Shown here: positions 1 through 11,273 of the stretch, piece after piece
Layout: each line of letters begins with the position of its first letter
How positions within the stretch are numbered: the stretch's first letter is position 1
Source of the DNA: Dasypus novemcinctus
Lineage: Eukaryota > Chordata > Mammalia > Cingulata > Dasypodidae
NCBI RefSeq assembly: GCF_030445035.2
Contig: NC_080677.1
Span: 152,831,169-152,895,168, forward strand
DNA: 64,000 bases
Reading direction: 5' to 3'
Made by a program: the position numbers and the translations under genes
Notes under the pieces: model-generated
What the model saw: only the letters and a program-made list of their open reading frames with translations
Told to the model about the DNA's origin: nothing
The model's database searches: none

Positions 1-2129
1 TAAGAGAGGAGTTTCTTGAGAGTACACAAGGATGGATATAAAACATGCAATATTACACCATAACATATAGGAGATGACAGACTGATAATGTAAACCATAA
101 TGTAAAACATAGGATAACTAAAAATGTAAAGAACTGTGTATCCTAAAGTATGCACCATAATGTAAGCAAAGATGTCACCTTGTTAGAAAGCTAATGTCTC
201 AGACTCTGTACATCACTTTAAGTAAATATGATATGAATAGGGCGTAAGAGTATCACTGTGGAAGGGAAAAGGTTTTCTGGTGGATGTGTGGGAGTGCTGT
301 ATATTATATATATACATTGCTGTGGTCTAGGACTCCTGTGAAGAAAAGCTGAATAATTAGGGGGGGGAAAAAAAAAAAAAAAGGAAAAAGATAGGATGTG
401 GAATTTTTTCAAGTCAACATTCTTTATCTAAGCTCTTTATCTAACTTTATCCAAGTTCTTTATCTATCCTTTAAACCCATCGCTATATACCATTCCCTAG
501 TAAGGGACCATGACATTATATTGGGCTTCAAATTTCAGGGAGTCCTGGATCACAGAGTGTTTCAACAATGGCAATGGAGGGATACTGGTATGGGATACCA
601 ATGACAGGTGATATATGGCTGACAGGGAGCTGTACAGAACATATGTCCAGGGTGCATGGTAATGTTTGGATATACTCATAGTGGCAACAATTAAAAACCA
701 CAGCAGGGGGGGTACTGGGTTCCTGGCCAGTGGTGCTCTGTCGTGGTCCCTAGGGGAGCAGCGACAGTCTCCCAGGTACAGTGGCGGGGACCGGGAGGGA
801 GTGAGGGTTCAACAGTGAGCCCCTGATGCTAATGACTATGCTTGTGAGCTGATAAACCTAAAATAAGAACAAGGCCTAGAGCAACATTGTGCCTGGGAAT
901 TTCCTCCTGTCAGCCTTCATGTTACTCAAATGTGGCCAGTCTCGAAGCCAAACTCAGCATGTAAATGCAATGCCTTCCCCCCAGCGTGGGACATGACACC
1001 CGGGGATGAGCCTCCCTGGCAACGAGGGACCACTATCAACTACCAACTGATGATGCAACTGGAAAATGACCTTATATGGAAGGTTCAATGCGGATCAGCA
1101 GAATATCCATGTCTACATAAAATACCATGACTTTAAAATGCTGTTTGACCTAAAGTAAGGGGGAAATGGAAAGGAGAAATGAGTTTATATGGCTACGAGT
1201 TTCTAAAAAAGAGTCTGGAGGCTGGCAGAAGGATTGCCCTCAGGCACAACTGAGCAGAGTCAGAGAGACAGATAAAGCAGATACAACCCCCAGATATTGG
1301 TTCCTTTGAGGGCTAAAGAGACCCATGGGAGTTATGGTCATGGCCGATGGGGTTAACTACCAGGGCAGATGGCCCCTCTTTGGAAATGGTGTTTATGTGT
1401 GATGAATCTGGACTCAAATGGGATCTCCCTTCATAAGACTTTCATGCTAATGTGCTGGAGGTGCAGTTAATATTGGGGTTTAAGATATATTTAGGGGATT
1501 TGAATCTCTGGACTGACAATGTGATAGCCAGGTCCTGAGCCTCAACAGACTCCAGCACCTACAATCTGATCTATTGGACTTACCACACTCAGCTAAGATG
1601 GAGTTGAAGAAGGACAACCACCACAACATGGAGCCTAGAGTGATTACAACTTAAAATGGGAGGATTGCATCCAGCATCCACGTGGAATCTCAGCCTCCTC
1701 TTGACATAGAGGTGCAATGGACACAACCAATCCAATGTCCACATAGAAGAGGTGGCATTGGATTGGGAAAAGTGGACATGGTGGACGATGGGTATGGGGA
1801 AAGGCAGGAAGAGATGAGAGGTGGAGGCGTCTTTGAGACATGGAGCTGCCCTGGATGGTGCTTCAGAGGTAATCACCGGACATTGTAAATCCTCACAGGG
1901 CCCACTGGATGGAATGGAGGAGAGTATGGGCCATGATGTGAACCATTGTCTATGAGGTGCAGAGGTGCCCAAAGATGTACTTACCAAATCCAATGGATGT
2001 GTCATGATGATGGGAACGAGTGTTGTTGGGGGGGGGGGAGAGGGGGGGTGGGGGGGGGGGTTGAATGGGACCTCACATATATATTTTTAATGTAATATTA
2101 TTACAAAGTCAATTAAAAAAAAAAAAAAA
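1..2129 (+). mobile_element. L1 3' untranslated region, left end outside window
   Basis: This stretch aligns by eye, in order, with the 3' untranslated region of the full-length L1 at 53870-56130. Shared landmarks are the start near AGTACACAAGGATGGAT, an A-rich block near 361-383, the block around GTGGGACATGACNCC near 985, a G-rich run at 2026-2061 and an A-tail at 2115-2129. No coding part of the L1 lies inside the window. The short reading frames here are fortuitous. The element abuts the old provirus on its right and probably truncated it. Confidence 0.85.
2026..2061 (+). repeat. Long G-run near L1 3' end
   Basis: Thirteen or more consecutive Gs are followed by further G blocks broken only by A or T. 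This is the polypurine part of the L1 3' untranslated region, which other copies also carry (for example 56056-56075). It could form a G-quadruplex on the plus strand. The exact length may be unreliable in an assembly. Confidence 0.75.
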
Positions 2130-4385
2130 GCTGGAGGTTTTCCTACTTCCATGAAGGACTTTTCCCAATTAATCCATACAGTGGTTTTAATATTTGAGAC
2201 TAAGTGAGAGATGAGAGAGTTTCAGTATTCCAACAATATTATAAACTATATTAACATGAGAAAACACTGTACTTTATCAATTACAGCAGGTTATAGTTTT
2301 GTTTTACCGAACTAAACATCACTGAAGAATCTGATAGAGCAGCAGGGACCCTGCTGCCGGTCCCAGTTGTTTGCTTAGTTCAGGCTCCTAAGATAAGATA
2401 GTGTCTCTGATTTTTTTTTTTCATTCTGAAAAAAAGGATTACTGGTTAACATAACATCATCAGTAGAGTTTCAGCCACTGTTTTTTCTAGGCAGCTGGAT
2501 TATTATCACCATGCCAGGACAGATGGTTGGGCTATGCACACAGCCTTGGGGAAGCACTGCAAAAGTCCATTGTTGACTTTTCTACAGGTAGGAGAATGCA
2601 GGCTGGTTTGACTTGCCTAAGGAAATACTAAAGAAAGTCTTAGCACATTTTAAAACAAAGTGATAGTGACATAGCTGGACATTAACTTCTTGCAACAAAT
2701 TAGCAATATTTGGGACTGCTGCATACTATACAATGGTGTTACTTTAATTTATGATAAGAGGTTGTTTCTGTGACACATACCTTTTTATAATAATTAAAAT
2801 CATAATTAACCACATTGTATTTCTGTTTAATATTATGCTGAAATATTGGTAAATTTATACACTCTTAGGTACTCATTTGAAACTTTTACTCATACAACTT
2901 TAACGGGGTTAAAAAATCTTGCTAATTTTATAACACTTTTAAACACTCTCAACTTATAACACATTAAATGAACTTAACTGTTACTTTAATTTTTCTTTCA
3001 AGGTAAAAGAACAAATCTCTTGTAATTAGTTTGGAATAAAAAGAAAGCAGGTTTAAACATTATTTTCCTTTAAAAGAGATAAGACCCTTTCTTCTTTAAA
3101 CACAGGAAATGAGGTAAAAGCACAAGAAGCTATTTTGATAAAACAGACTTTCTTTGTATACTGATTATTCAGGATAAAAACTTTTCATAAATTTTTACCA
3201 AAACAGACTAATGATTTGAGAGACTTTGAAAAAGGACAAAATTTTTAACTCTGGTACATACTACTTTATACTAAACCTTTTAAAACTTTATAGACAGACC
3301 CATCAAATCTTATTTAACTTTAACCATAAAAATTTCTTTTCCATGAACCTTCTACACTTTCAGTATTCATTCAGTTTTTGTCCCACATTTTATTCTTTCC
3401 CAGTATCAATCATTTTATCTTAGGACAAAATTATTACTATCATTTTTAATAATAAAAATACATTCTATTTATTCCACATACTAAGTTACCAGGCAAACTT
3501 CTTACAACATATAACTGCCATCAACACTAAACAAGCTTGTTAAAATAATTACCTTTTCTTTACTTTAAATACTTAGTAGCATGCAATACTAGAAACAGTC
3601 TTTTAGAGGCAAGTTGGCAGGGGAGGCTGGTTGCCAACAAGTTTTCCTGTAATAAATTTACCTTTTATTAGTAGTATTATCAATTCAGGTTTTGTTTAAT
3701 AATAACTTTTTGGAATTAGCCATTTAAATACCTTAATTTTAAAAATGCTTCATTAAACTTCTTATAATTATTTATAACCATATAGACTATAATTATATTA
3801 TTTTAAGACAAATTTTACCTTCACAGAACACATTCTCTTACTTAAAGTTACCACAGTACCTTCTACAACTTGCCATATGCATTTAAGTTCCAAGAGTTTA
3901 TGAAAATTAGCCATCCTACTTTAGGACAAAACACACCTTTTAGAAAAAACTTATTAAGTTTCAGTCAGCATTCCCACAAACTTTTAACCTTTAATATTCA
4001 TTTAAGTTTTACATCCTTCATTTTATCCTGTGAAGAAAAATAAACTATTCATTTCAATCTAGGCAAGAACAACTTTTTTATGAAAAGACTTATAGTAATT
4101 TTGTTAATCAAGACTTACAATCTTTATCATTGTAGAGATCTTATTAACATTTAAACTCATGTATTGATATAAGCACTTATTTAATTTTTGGCCATTTGAA
4201 TAGAGCTCTTTTTAAAAAAATTTTTACTTATTAATTTATATTACCATCCAGAGGTATCATAATATACACTGACATTGAACAGACAAACATAAAACAATTA
4301 CAACACATTAACAGAAACATACAGTTTACAATTTGCTCAAATTCTTACTTTCTTAGTATAGCTGCTTTTAAGTCCTCTGTTATAT
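2130..4385 (-). mobile_element. Left part of old betaretrovirus-like provirus, AT-rich
   Basis: This segment lies between an L1 tail and the younger provirus. It probably belongs to the minus-strand provirus whose LTR and primer site are at 14742-15266, because strand and order fit and it resumes directly across the ATAT target duplication of the younger provirus. Only 2430-2612 shows recognisable coding similarity. From about 2650 to 4300 the sequence is very AT-rich and poor in G on the plus strand, with no recognisable gag, protease or integrase. It may be a non-coding filler as in non-autonomous proviruses, or unrelated DNA. Confidence 0.5.
2430..2612 (-). pseudogene. pol: Retroviral reverse transcriptase fragment
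   Basis: Read on the minus strand, about 2610 to 2530 gives the retroviral motif WTFAVLPQGCVHSPTIC, preceded by a stop codon. About 45 bases downstream a shifted frame gives TDDVMLTSN, which matches the catalytic YxDD block of reverse transcriptase with the tyrosine replaced. The spacing is shortened and the frame is broken, so this is a dead remnant. The VLPQG and DDVM wording looks less like classical betaretroviruses than the gag remnant at 14.3-14.6 kb does. It might therefore come from a different or recombinant provirus. Confidence 0.65.
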
Positions 4386-4839
4386 TGTTGCAGAGAAGGG
4401 GGTGTGTGCGGTATTGAAGACCAGGACACGAGAACTCTGAGAAGGAATTTGGTTTATTTCGACTGGCCGGACTCGGCAGACTCTTGTCCTAATAAAAACC
4501 AAGTCTGGAATAGCATTTTTTGGTCCCTTTTATACAGAGGCTTAAGATTAGGGAGACAAAGGGTGATGGTATGCAAACAGACCTTTGGTTAGTTTCTTCA
4601 GTGTTTGATCTGAGTATCAGATAGGTTTTTCCCCCAGGTGAGTTGCATATTCCCCACATTCCAAGGCAGCTTGGATTTAGCATATCTTCCACATTCCATC
4701 TGGATGCAACCTTGAATACACCTTCAGTCTTACATCCTTTCTGAACATTCAAAGACTGTAGGGCCTATATTACTTATTTGGACTTTTAGGGACTAGGTAC
4801 ACTTGGAAACAATTTTGAATTTATGCACAGGCTATATCA
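4386..4839 (-). mobile_element. 3' LTR of gammaretrovirus-like provirus
   Basis: A 454-bp direct repeat of 13616-14068, bounded by TG and CA, with about 30 differences by eye (roughly 93-94% identity). On the minus strand it has a TATA box (TATAAAA, plus 4528-4534) and a polyadenylation signal (AATAAA, plus 4453-4458) in the order expected of U3-R-U5. A polypurine tract lies just upstream in the element's direction. The four bases before the plus-strand start are ATAT, matching the four after the other LTR. Confidence 0.93.
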
Positions 4840-4842
4840 TAT

Positions 4843-4852
4843 CCCCCTCTTT
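4843..4852 (-). other. Polypurine tract of the provirus
   Basis: On the minus strand this reads AAAGAGGGGG, directly before the start of the 3' LTR. It is the expected primer site for plus-strand DNA synthesis of a retrovirus and fixes the orientation of the element. Confidence 0.85.
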
Positions 4853-4968
4853 GAGTCCAAGCTTAAGTTATTAAGCTTCGGCATCACTACTGTCTGAGTC
4901 CCTCTGGACTGACTGGTATGTATATAGAGCCATGAGATGGGCAGCTGTTTGCCTTCTTACTATACCAT

Positions 4969-6888
4969 TTATTGTATGCGCATTCTGTTTATGATGAAAG
5001 GGAGGAGGCATGGAAGGATGGTGCATGCTCCTATGAAGAAGGCAATTATTCCCAGTAGAAGCTTGAAATTGTTTACTATTGACTGCCAGTTTCCAAAGGG
5101 ATTATTTAAATTTCAGCCATTCCAGTTTGCACAGGGACAGGAGCAATTTTTACTATTTTGCTTGTAATTTCATCAATAACCTTTCTAGTGTTATCTAATT
5201 CCAGGCAGCAGTTAGAGAGATTGAACTTTCCACAAACTCCCTCTTTAGCTGCCAAGAGATAGTCTAGGGCAAGACGGTTTTGATAGATAACATTTCTGAA
5301 TTTAGTTTGCTGTTGGGCTAGTAAGTTTAGTGCATGGGCAGTTTCATTAGTTATTATCTCTACCACAGCTTACAGGCAGATGATTCGGTTTAGCATATAG
5401 ATAGGGGTTCGATAACCCCACATGCCATCCTCTGCCCAAGTTGCTGGACCATAGTATTGGATTATACGCTCAGGGGGCCATTCTTCACCTCCCCAGGTAG
5501 TGACAGCCCTTTTTTCTCTTATGTTTTGATAAACTGGTTGGCTTAGCTCTTTCCCTTCTGTTAAGGGAATGAGGAAGAAGGAGGGTTTTATTGTACCAAG
5601 CATACAAATTCCACACCAGTTTTGCGGAAGTTCTCGGAATGCAACCTTCCCACAAATCCAGTACAAACCATTTGGGGCAGTAAAGGGGCCCCTTGAGGTG
5701 GAGTTCCACACTGTGATTAATTCAGGGAAAGTATGATTTATGAGAACGAGGTCAGATTCGTTCCATGTTCCCCAAGGCTCTGTTGTATTTGTGGTATAAT
5801 TTTGGAATTTTTCCCCGGTACGTTAGGTTTCCAGCAGCTATAGAGGAGCTTAGGCAGGCCCTTGAAGCACAATATTTTCCTATGACAGAAGTTTGCAAGG
5901 GCCACATACTATCTCGGGAAACAGCCGGGAGGTCAGTTGCATTATATGGTTGGTTGTAATTGTATTCCCTGGTTTCCCAGGGCCATTGGTCACCCATATT
6001 AGTACCTCCACATACGTAGCATGAGGAGACATTTAAGGCTGCCCCTACCACTTCAGCCAGGCTTATAAAGAGGTTTCTTGCTGCTTGTGGGATGGAAAAG
6101 GGCTTTTCCATTTCTTCATAGAAGAAGAGGAACACAGAATGGGCTTTACTTGTGAGTGGGTATTCCTGATACCCAACCCAGATGTAGGCTCCTGGGTCTA
6201 TTCCTGTACCATCAATGCGGAGGCATTTGGACTCCCTGAGTCTGCCAGGATTCAGGTTTAAAGATGGTGAGGTTTAAGGGGTTACACTGACCATGTGGAC
6301 AGTTAGCCGGGGCCATAACCCTTGGTGAGGACAGCTGTTTGTTTAGCTGTGTCTGTGTTTCAGGTGGCCCAGGTGACACAAGACCAGTAGGGGCAGTAGT
6401 ATGCACCTATGTATTTGCACCAAAAGCCCCCCCCCCTCCGCCCCTTGGGCTGCACTTCCCATTTCTGGAGCGCACATATACTTATTGCAATGAGTATACG
6501 TCTGCTCCCAGCTGAACCCTCCACAATCTGTGTTCCATGGTATCCCAGAGTCTATAACTTGACATGCGTCAAATAGGAGGGACACTCGTTGGTTCTGGCT
6601 AGTGACTGGGGTGGAGGAAAGTAGCTCCCCATTTTGATCAAGCACTCTTATTTCCCATTTACTGGAGAATGTTTGGGGTCTAGGGTCATAGCAGGTTATT
6701 TGGCCAGATGCGTTACAGACACTATAGGAGATTCCCTGAAACTGACAGGTGGTTATCTGGCCCTTGCAGGTGTAATGGCTATGATATATTAACGTGGTGT
6801 TGACATGGGCCCCTGTATGCACCTTTTGAATACATGGCATTGTAATAGATGAAACCGGATTCCTAATTTTCGGCTGTGCGTAGACCAA
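4969..6888 (-). pseudogene. env: Degraded gammaretrovirus-type envelope gene
   Basis: Surface and transmembrane envelope subunits are spread over at least three frames. The N-terminal part is 6888-6343 and the middle is 6135-5752, which carries a CYVC motif (CXXC type, usual for covalent linkage of the subunits) and several N-glycosylation sites. A furin-like REKR site falls near 5516. The transmembrane subunit at 5366-5106 has a heptad-rich helix, the [10 protein letters not shown] block of the immunosuppressive-like region and C-x7-CC. A frameshift follows, then a hydrophobic anchor near 5060-4985 and a stop at 4969-4971. Frameshifts near 6340-6400, 5750 and 5100 and a stop before 5366 rule out function. 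The motif set resembles MER34-type env (inference). Confidence 0.88.
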
Positions 6889-6998
6889 TCAGCTTCCAGG
6901 GTGTGATTGGAGCAGAGCTCAGTGTTCCATCCTCAATCTTCAGCAGTGCGTGGACCAGTCAGCTTCCGGGGTGTGACTGCAGCAGGGCTTGGTGTTCC
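6861..6998 (-). repeat. 69-bp tandem duplication at pol-env junction
   Basis: Bases 6861-6929 and 6930-6998 are two imperfect head-to-tail copies. Both contain blocks like GTGCGTRGACCARTCAGCTT and end in GTGTTCC. The copies have diverged, so the duplication is not recent. It lies just after the integrase C-terminus and before the env segment, where gammaretroviruses overlap these two genes, so it may have disturbed the env start or splice region. Confidence 0.85.
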
Positions 6999-8264
6999 CC
7001 TTTTTCGCAAGATGAGTTTGGTTGAGCTGTGGGTGTCTGGAATACAGGTCCAGGACTCTGGGGCAGGTCGCTTGACTTGGCTATGGTGTATCCATGGGGT
7101 GATTTCAGCTACTTTAACTGCAGTGGGGGTGGATAAAATGACAAGATAGGGTCCTTGCCATCGAGAGGTTAGTGGAGCTGACTTCCAGTCCTTGACCCAA
7201 ACTGCACCTCCTGGCTTGTACGGGTGTACGGAGCTGCTTAAGCTAATGGGGGCCCTTTCTTGGAACCAGTGATGCAGGTTATGTAGGGTTTTTCCTAAAC
7301 TGATCATCTGCTGAGCTATTGATAAGTTTCCTCTTTCTCTGAGATCCCCTTCTATATTCTGATTAAGGGAGGAGGCCTCCCAAAGAGGATTTCATAAGGG
7401 GTTAGCCTTAGTTTTTGGCTTGGGCTGGCTCTAACTTGTAGGAGAGCACTTGGAAGTACTTGCACCCATGTTAGCCCAGTTTCTTGGCAAATCTTGGCAA
7501 CATAAGTCTTTATTGTATGGTTCATTCACTCTACCTTTCCTGAGCTCTGAGAATGGTAAGCGGTGTGCAGTTTCCATTGGCCGTGCAGTGCCTTTGCAAT
7601 CTTTTGAGTGATTTCGGAGATGAAGGCAGGTCCGTTGTCAGAGCCAATCGAGAGGGGTAGCCCATAGCGAGGAATGATTTCCCTGAGGAGAACTTTAGCT
7701 GCTTCTTCAGCTTTTTCTGTTTGAGTGGGAAAGGCTTCCACCCAGCCAGAAAACATGCAAACAAGGGCTAGGAGATATTTATAGCCTCTGGATCGTGGCA
7801 TTTCAGTGAAATCAACTTCTAGATCTTCAAGAGGCATACTGCCAGTTCTCTGGACTCCTGGGGCTCCTGTGGGCCACTGGTAGGGTTATTCTTTGCACAC
7901 GCCACACACCGCTGGCATACAGCATGGGTGATAGTGACTAGTCTTGGGATGTAGAAGAATCTAACACTTCCTTAAGATGAGTTTTTCCCAAGTGTGTGTT
8001 CTCATGGTAGTCTTGAACTACAGTTGCTGCTAATATTTGTGGCACAATTATTCTGTGATCAGGCAATGTCCACCATCCATTTTCTCCTTCTGTCCCACAC
8101 TCAGAGAATATCCACTCTCTCTCAGCTTGAGTATATTGTGGCTCTCGATGACTCAGAGGCTGCAGGACGAGAGCAGGCAGTGTATACTGGAGGTTCTGAT
8201 AATTAAGAGGTTGAGAAATGACAGCAGTGGCCAGGTTTTCAGATAGGGATCCTTCCCGTGCCAC
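6933..8264 (-). pseudogene. pol: Retroviral integrase, broken
   Basis: All three integrase parts are visible in different frames. At 8264-7870 the HHCC zinc domain shows HENTHLGKTH, followed by a CxxC segment near 7890-7915. The catalytic core at 7837-7526 has the first Asp in DLEVDFTEM, the second in GSDNGPAF and the Glu in SQSSGKVE, which is the D,D-35-E pattern. At 7307-6933 the C-terminal domain carries VWVKDWK and WQGPYLVIL, a GPY/F-type module typical of gamma-like retroviruses. Stops at 7938 and 7526 and frame changes between the parts make it inactive. The catalytic residues themselves are retained. Confidence 0.92.
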
Positions 8265-9010
8265 TCTTTTGCTTCAGCGTCTGCCCTCCAATTTCCCTGG
8301 GCAATGGGGCTGTGGCTTGTTTGATGTCCCTTACCGTGCATTACAGCCACTTTGACAGGCTCCCAAACTGCTTCTAGTAGCTTCAAAATCTGTGTGCCAT
8401 ATTTAATGCTCTTCCTTCCTGAGTTAATGAATCCCTTTTGTTTGTATAAGGCTCCATGCACATGCAGGGTAAGAAAGGCATATTTGGAATCTGTGTAGAT
8501 GTTAACTTTGGCTCCAGCTGCAAGGTACAGTGCTCGGGTGAGGGCAATGAGTTCAGCTTTCTGTGCTGATGTGTTATCTGGGAGGTGCTGTGCCTCTACT
8601 GTGGTCTCTGATGTTACTACAGCATATCCCGCTCACCAATTGCTGCCCTGCATAAAGCCACTCCCATCTGTGAAGAACTCCATGTCAGGATTTGCCAGTG
8701 GTTGGTCATGAAGGTCTGGCTGGCTGGAATATACTTCTTGCAATATTTCCAGGCAGTTATGGGCTGGAACCCCTGGCTCCACGGGTAGCAGGGTGGCTGG
8801 ATTTAGGGTTTTTACAAGTTCCAGCTGGATGGATGGATTTTCACATAATAGGGTTTGATATTTAACCAGGTGGCTATTAGTAAGCCAATGTGTTCTTTTG
8901 GCTTCTAAGACTGTGATTACTGCATGCAGAACCTGGACAATTATAGGCTGCCCAAGAGTTAATTTTATAGCTTCTACTGTAAGCATGGCTGCAGCTGCTA
9001 TGGCTTGCAA
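8153..9010 (-). pseudogene. pol: Connection and RNase H domain of pol
   Basis: One frame runs across this segment with a single internal TGA (plus 8633-8635). The RNase H acidic residues are visible in FFTDGSGF, KAELIAL, YTDSKYAF and NWRADAEA, and HGKGHQ also matches. Upstream, between 9010 and 9103, there are two to three stops and a frame change relative to the reverse transcriptase. Downstream the frame changes near 8250, where the integrase frame begins. The TGA stands where a sense codon is expected after SNW, so a point mutation is likely. Confidence 0.9.
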
Positions 9011-9102
9011 ACATGAGGTTCATCCCTGGGCTACAGTGTCCAGTTGTTTGGATAGATACGCTACAGATCTTCATCAGGAACTGAGGTATTGATTGTGTAC
9101 TC

Positions 9103-10326
9103 CTACTGTGATGCTTTGGTGGTTGTGAATGTAGAGGTAGAATGGCTTATGAGGTCTGGAAGTCTGAGGCTCGGTGCTTCCATTAGAGCTTGTTTGAGAG
9201 CAGTGAAAGCATTTTTCTGTGGACTTTCCCAGAACAGGGAATCACGATCTCCCCCCTTTGTGGCTTCATATAAAGGGCATGTGAGGACCCCAAAATTGGG
9301 GATCCAATTGCGGCAGAATCCAGCTACCCCAAGGAACTCTTGCAGCTTCCGGTGGGTATTGGGCTCAGGGAGACTACAGATCACTTTCTTTCTTTCAAGT
9401 CCCAATTCATGGCGCCCCTGCATTATTTTATAACCTAGATATTTGACCTGAGGAAGGCAGATTTGGGCTTTTTTCTTAGATACCCGATAGCCTTTTTGCT
9501 GTAGATGCTTTAAAAGAGCATGGGTTCCACCAGCGTAGTCTTGATAGGTGGGACTTCCGAGAATGAGGTCATACACATATTGGAGAAGGAAACAGTTATG
9601 GCTTTCCACTTTAAAGGATTTGAGATCACTTGTCAGGGCTTGTCCAAAAATAGTGGGTGCATTTTTAAATCCCTGAGGCAATTGTGTCCATGTTAGCTGC
9701 TGCTTTTCACCTGAGTTTGGATTTTCCCATGTAAAGGCAAAAATCGGCTGACTCCTGGGTGCTACCCGAATGCAGAAGAAGGCATCCTTAAGATAAAAGT
9801 AGATTGCTGATGAGGGTATTAAGCTGAGAAGAGTATATGGATTAGAAACTGCAGAATGAAGGGTTATTACTGCTGAATTAACCACTTGTAAGTCCTGGAC
9901 TGGGTGGTGATCTCCATCAGCCTTTTTAACTGGGAAGAGTGGGGTGTTCCACGGAGACTGGCACGGCCTCAATATGCCCTCATTCAGTAATCTCTGAACA
10001 TGTAGCTGGACCTTTTCTTGTGCTTCACGTGATACTGGATATTGCCTTATGCTTACTGGACTGGCCATAGGCTTTATTTCAATAATAATTGGAGGAATGT
10101 CATGTGCCATCCCCATTGGGTTACCCTCTGCCCATACTTCAGGCACATCTTCAAAGGGGAACTGTGTGGCCATGGGTTGGCCAGTCTCACTGAGGCAAAA
10201 CAGTCTCCATTCCTCCTGCAGAGGAAGGGTTAGCGCTATTTTCGGAGGGTCTTGCGGCCCCAGTGTCAGTGTGGATTGCCCTGTGGCATCAAAGGTAATT
10301 TGAGCCTGCAGCTTAGACAGCAGGTC
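9103..10326 (-). pseudogene. pol: Reverse transcriptase, catalytic motif altered
   Basis: A 356-residue open stretch (10173-9103), in frame with the protease upstream, covers fingers, palm and thumb. SPWNTPLFPVKK, LKDAFFCIRV (first catalytic Asp kept), LPQGFKNAPTIF and the thumb segment LGYKI are all present. The YxDD catalytic box reads QYVYDLIL, so one of the paired aspartates is replaced by tyrosine and polymerase activity should be lost. It is the longest open frame in the window. It reflects youth of the provirus rather than selection, since neighbouring domains are interrupted. Confidence 0.93.
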
Positions 10327-10575
10327 TCAACCCAGGAGGGGGACTGGGCACTCTGGAAGATAAAGGAATTCGTGAGTGACCTCCTTTCCCCCAATGTTGC
10401 AGGTCCTGGCTTGAAGGAAGGGCCGTTGGGCACTTTTGCCAGTTGCCCCTACGATAGTGGCTTGCCTTTTTGATAGAGGCCCAACTGGCTTGGTCATTAC
10501 AGAATGTTGAGCCCCAGTGTCAACCATCATCTGTATGGTGCGGCCGCCAATTTGGACTCTGACCATAGGCTCCAC
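10327..10575 (-). pseudogene. pro: Retroviral aspartic protease
   Basis: The stretch shows the active-site MVDTGAQHSVM, a flap-like VGATG and the C-terminal PVPLLG. It is in the same frame as the reverse transcriptase. The single separating stop (TGA, plus 10327-10329) falls where an arginine codon CGA is usual after LLG, consistent with CpG decay. The N-terminus is uncertain because the joint with gag is disrupted. Confidence 0.9.
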
Positions 10576-10699
10576 GGGGCTGAGAGAATAGGAGCCCAGT
10601 CTGTCCTAATAATCTCTATCAGAGTCCTCCATTCCTGCCAGCCCAATGATCTGATCTGCAGGGTTTTTTTCTGAACCTCTTTGGACCCAGCATTTGGGT

Positions 10700-10882
10700 T
10701 GTGATGCCCCACTGGCTTTCCTGGCTAATGTTTTGGCTGCAAAGGCCGGGTCAAGTGGCCCGCTGGGACACTCTCACTTCCAATGCCCATCCTCTTTGCG
10801 GTATGCACACTGATTTTGCCCTAGACATGGGCCTTTCCCTCTCCTTATGTTACTGCCTCCCTCCACCCCTTCTCCCAGCCGT
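10700..10882 (-). pseudogene. gag: Nucleocapsid fragment of gag with broken zinc knuckle
   Basis: On the minus strand about 10815-10755 reads as a single CCHC knuckle, with CAY, then R in place of the second Cys, GHWK, a stop, and ECP. Basic residues precede it. This is the one-knuckle arrangement of gammaretroviral nucleocapsid, with one Cys lost and one nonsense change. The LTR at 10883-11273 separates it from the rest of gag. Confidence 0.8.
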
Positions 10883-11273
10883 TGTTATCTTCCCCCTCCA
10901 GCCGTTGCGGTCCTTCCCGCCAGTCCCGCCCACATTGCTAGCATATAATCTGCCTCCTTCCTTAGACACTGCTTACCTCATAGCCCTCCGCCCACTTCCA
11001 CCTATCCTCTACCACCCTGTAGCTAGCCCACCCTAGCTCCAACCCCTCCCTCCACCCAACCCTATATAACCAAGTGTACTTCCGCAGTAAAGCACACCTG
11101 TTCCTGCGCTCAGGCGGTCTCCGTGGTTCCTTTTTAACCGCGCGTCCCCCAAGCCTGGAAGAACTGGTGCTCCTTTCAGGAGTACCTCCCACCGGTGGTT
11201 AGGCAGGAGCGAGCCCCCCCTGACTCTTGGGCATAAGCGAGGCCGAGCCCTCGCTCCAGACAACATTACAACA
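10883..11273 (+). mobile_element. Solo LTR inserted in gag, opposite strand
   Basis: A 391-bp GC-richer block with TGTTAT at the left end and TTACAACA at the right end, a TATA box (TATATAA, 11063-11069) and an AGTAAA signal (11086-11091) on the plus strand. It interrupts the minus-strand gag frame between capsid and nucleocapsid. The capsid frame reads on into it, adding unrelated Gly/Arg-rich residues. I see no clear target duplication (flanks on the minus strand are AAGGA and ACGGC). It is probably an LTR left by recombination of a later ERV1-type insertion. Confidence 0.65.

Noticed and set aside
9103-10173. 356-codon reverse transcriptase frame as a domesticated host gene
   Set aside because: The catalytic box is altered, the flanking pol domains carry stops and frameshifts, and both LTRs are in place. 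Passive decay of a fairly young provirus explains it.
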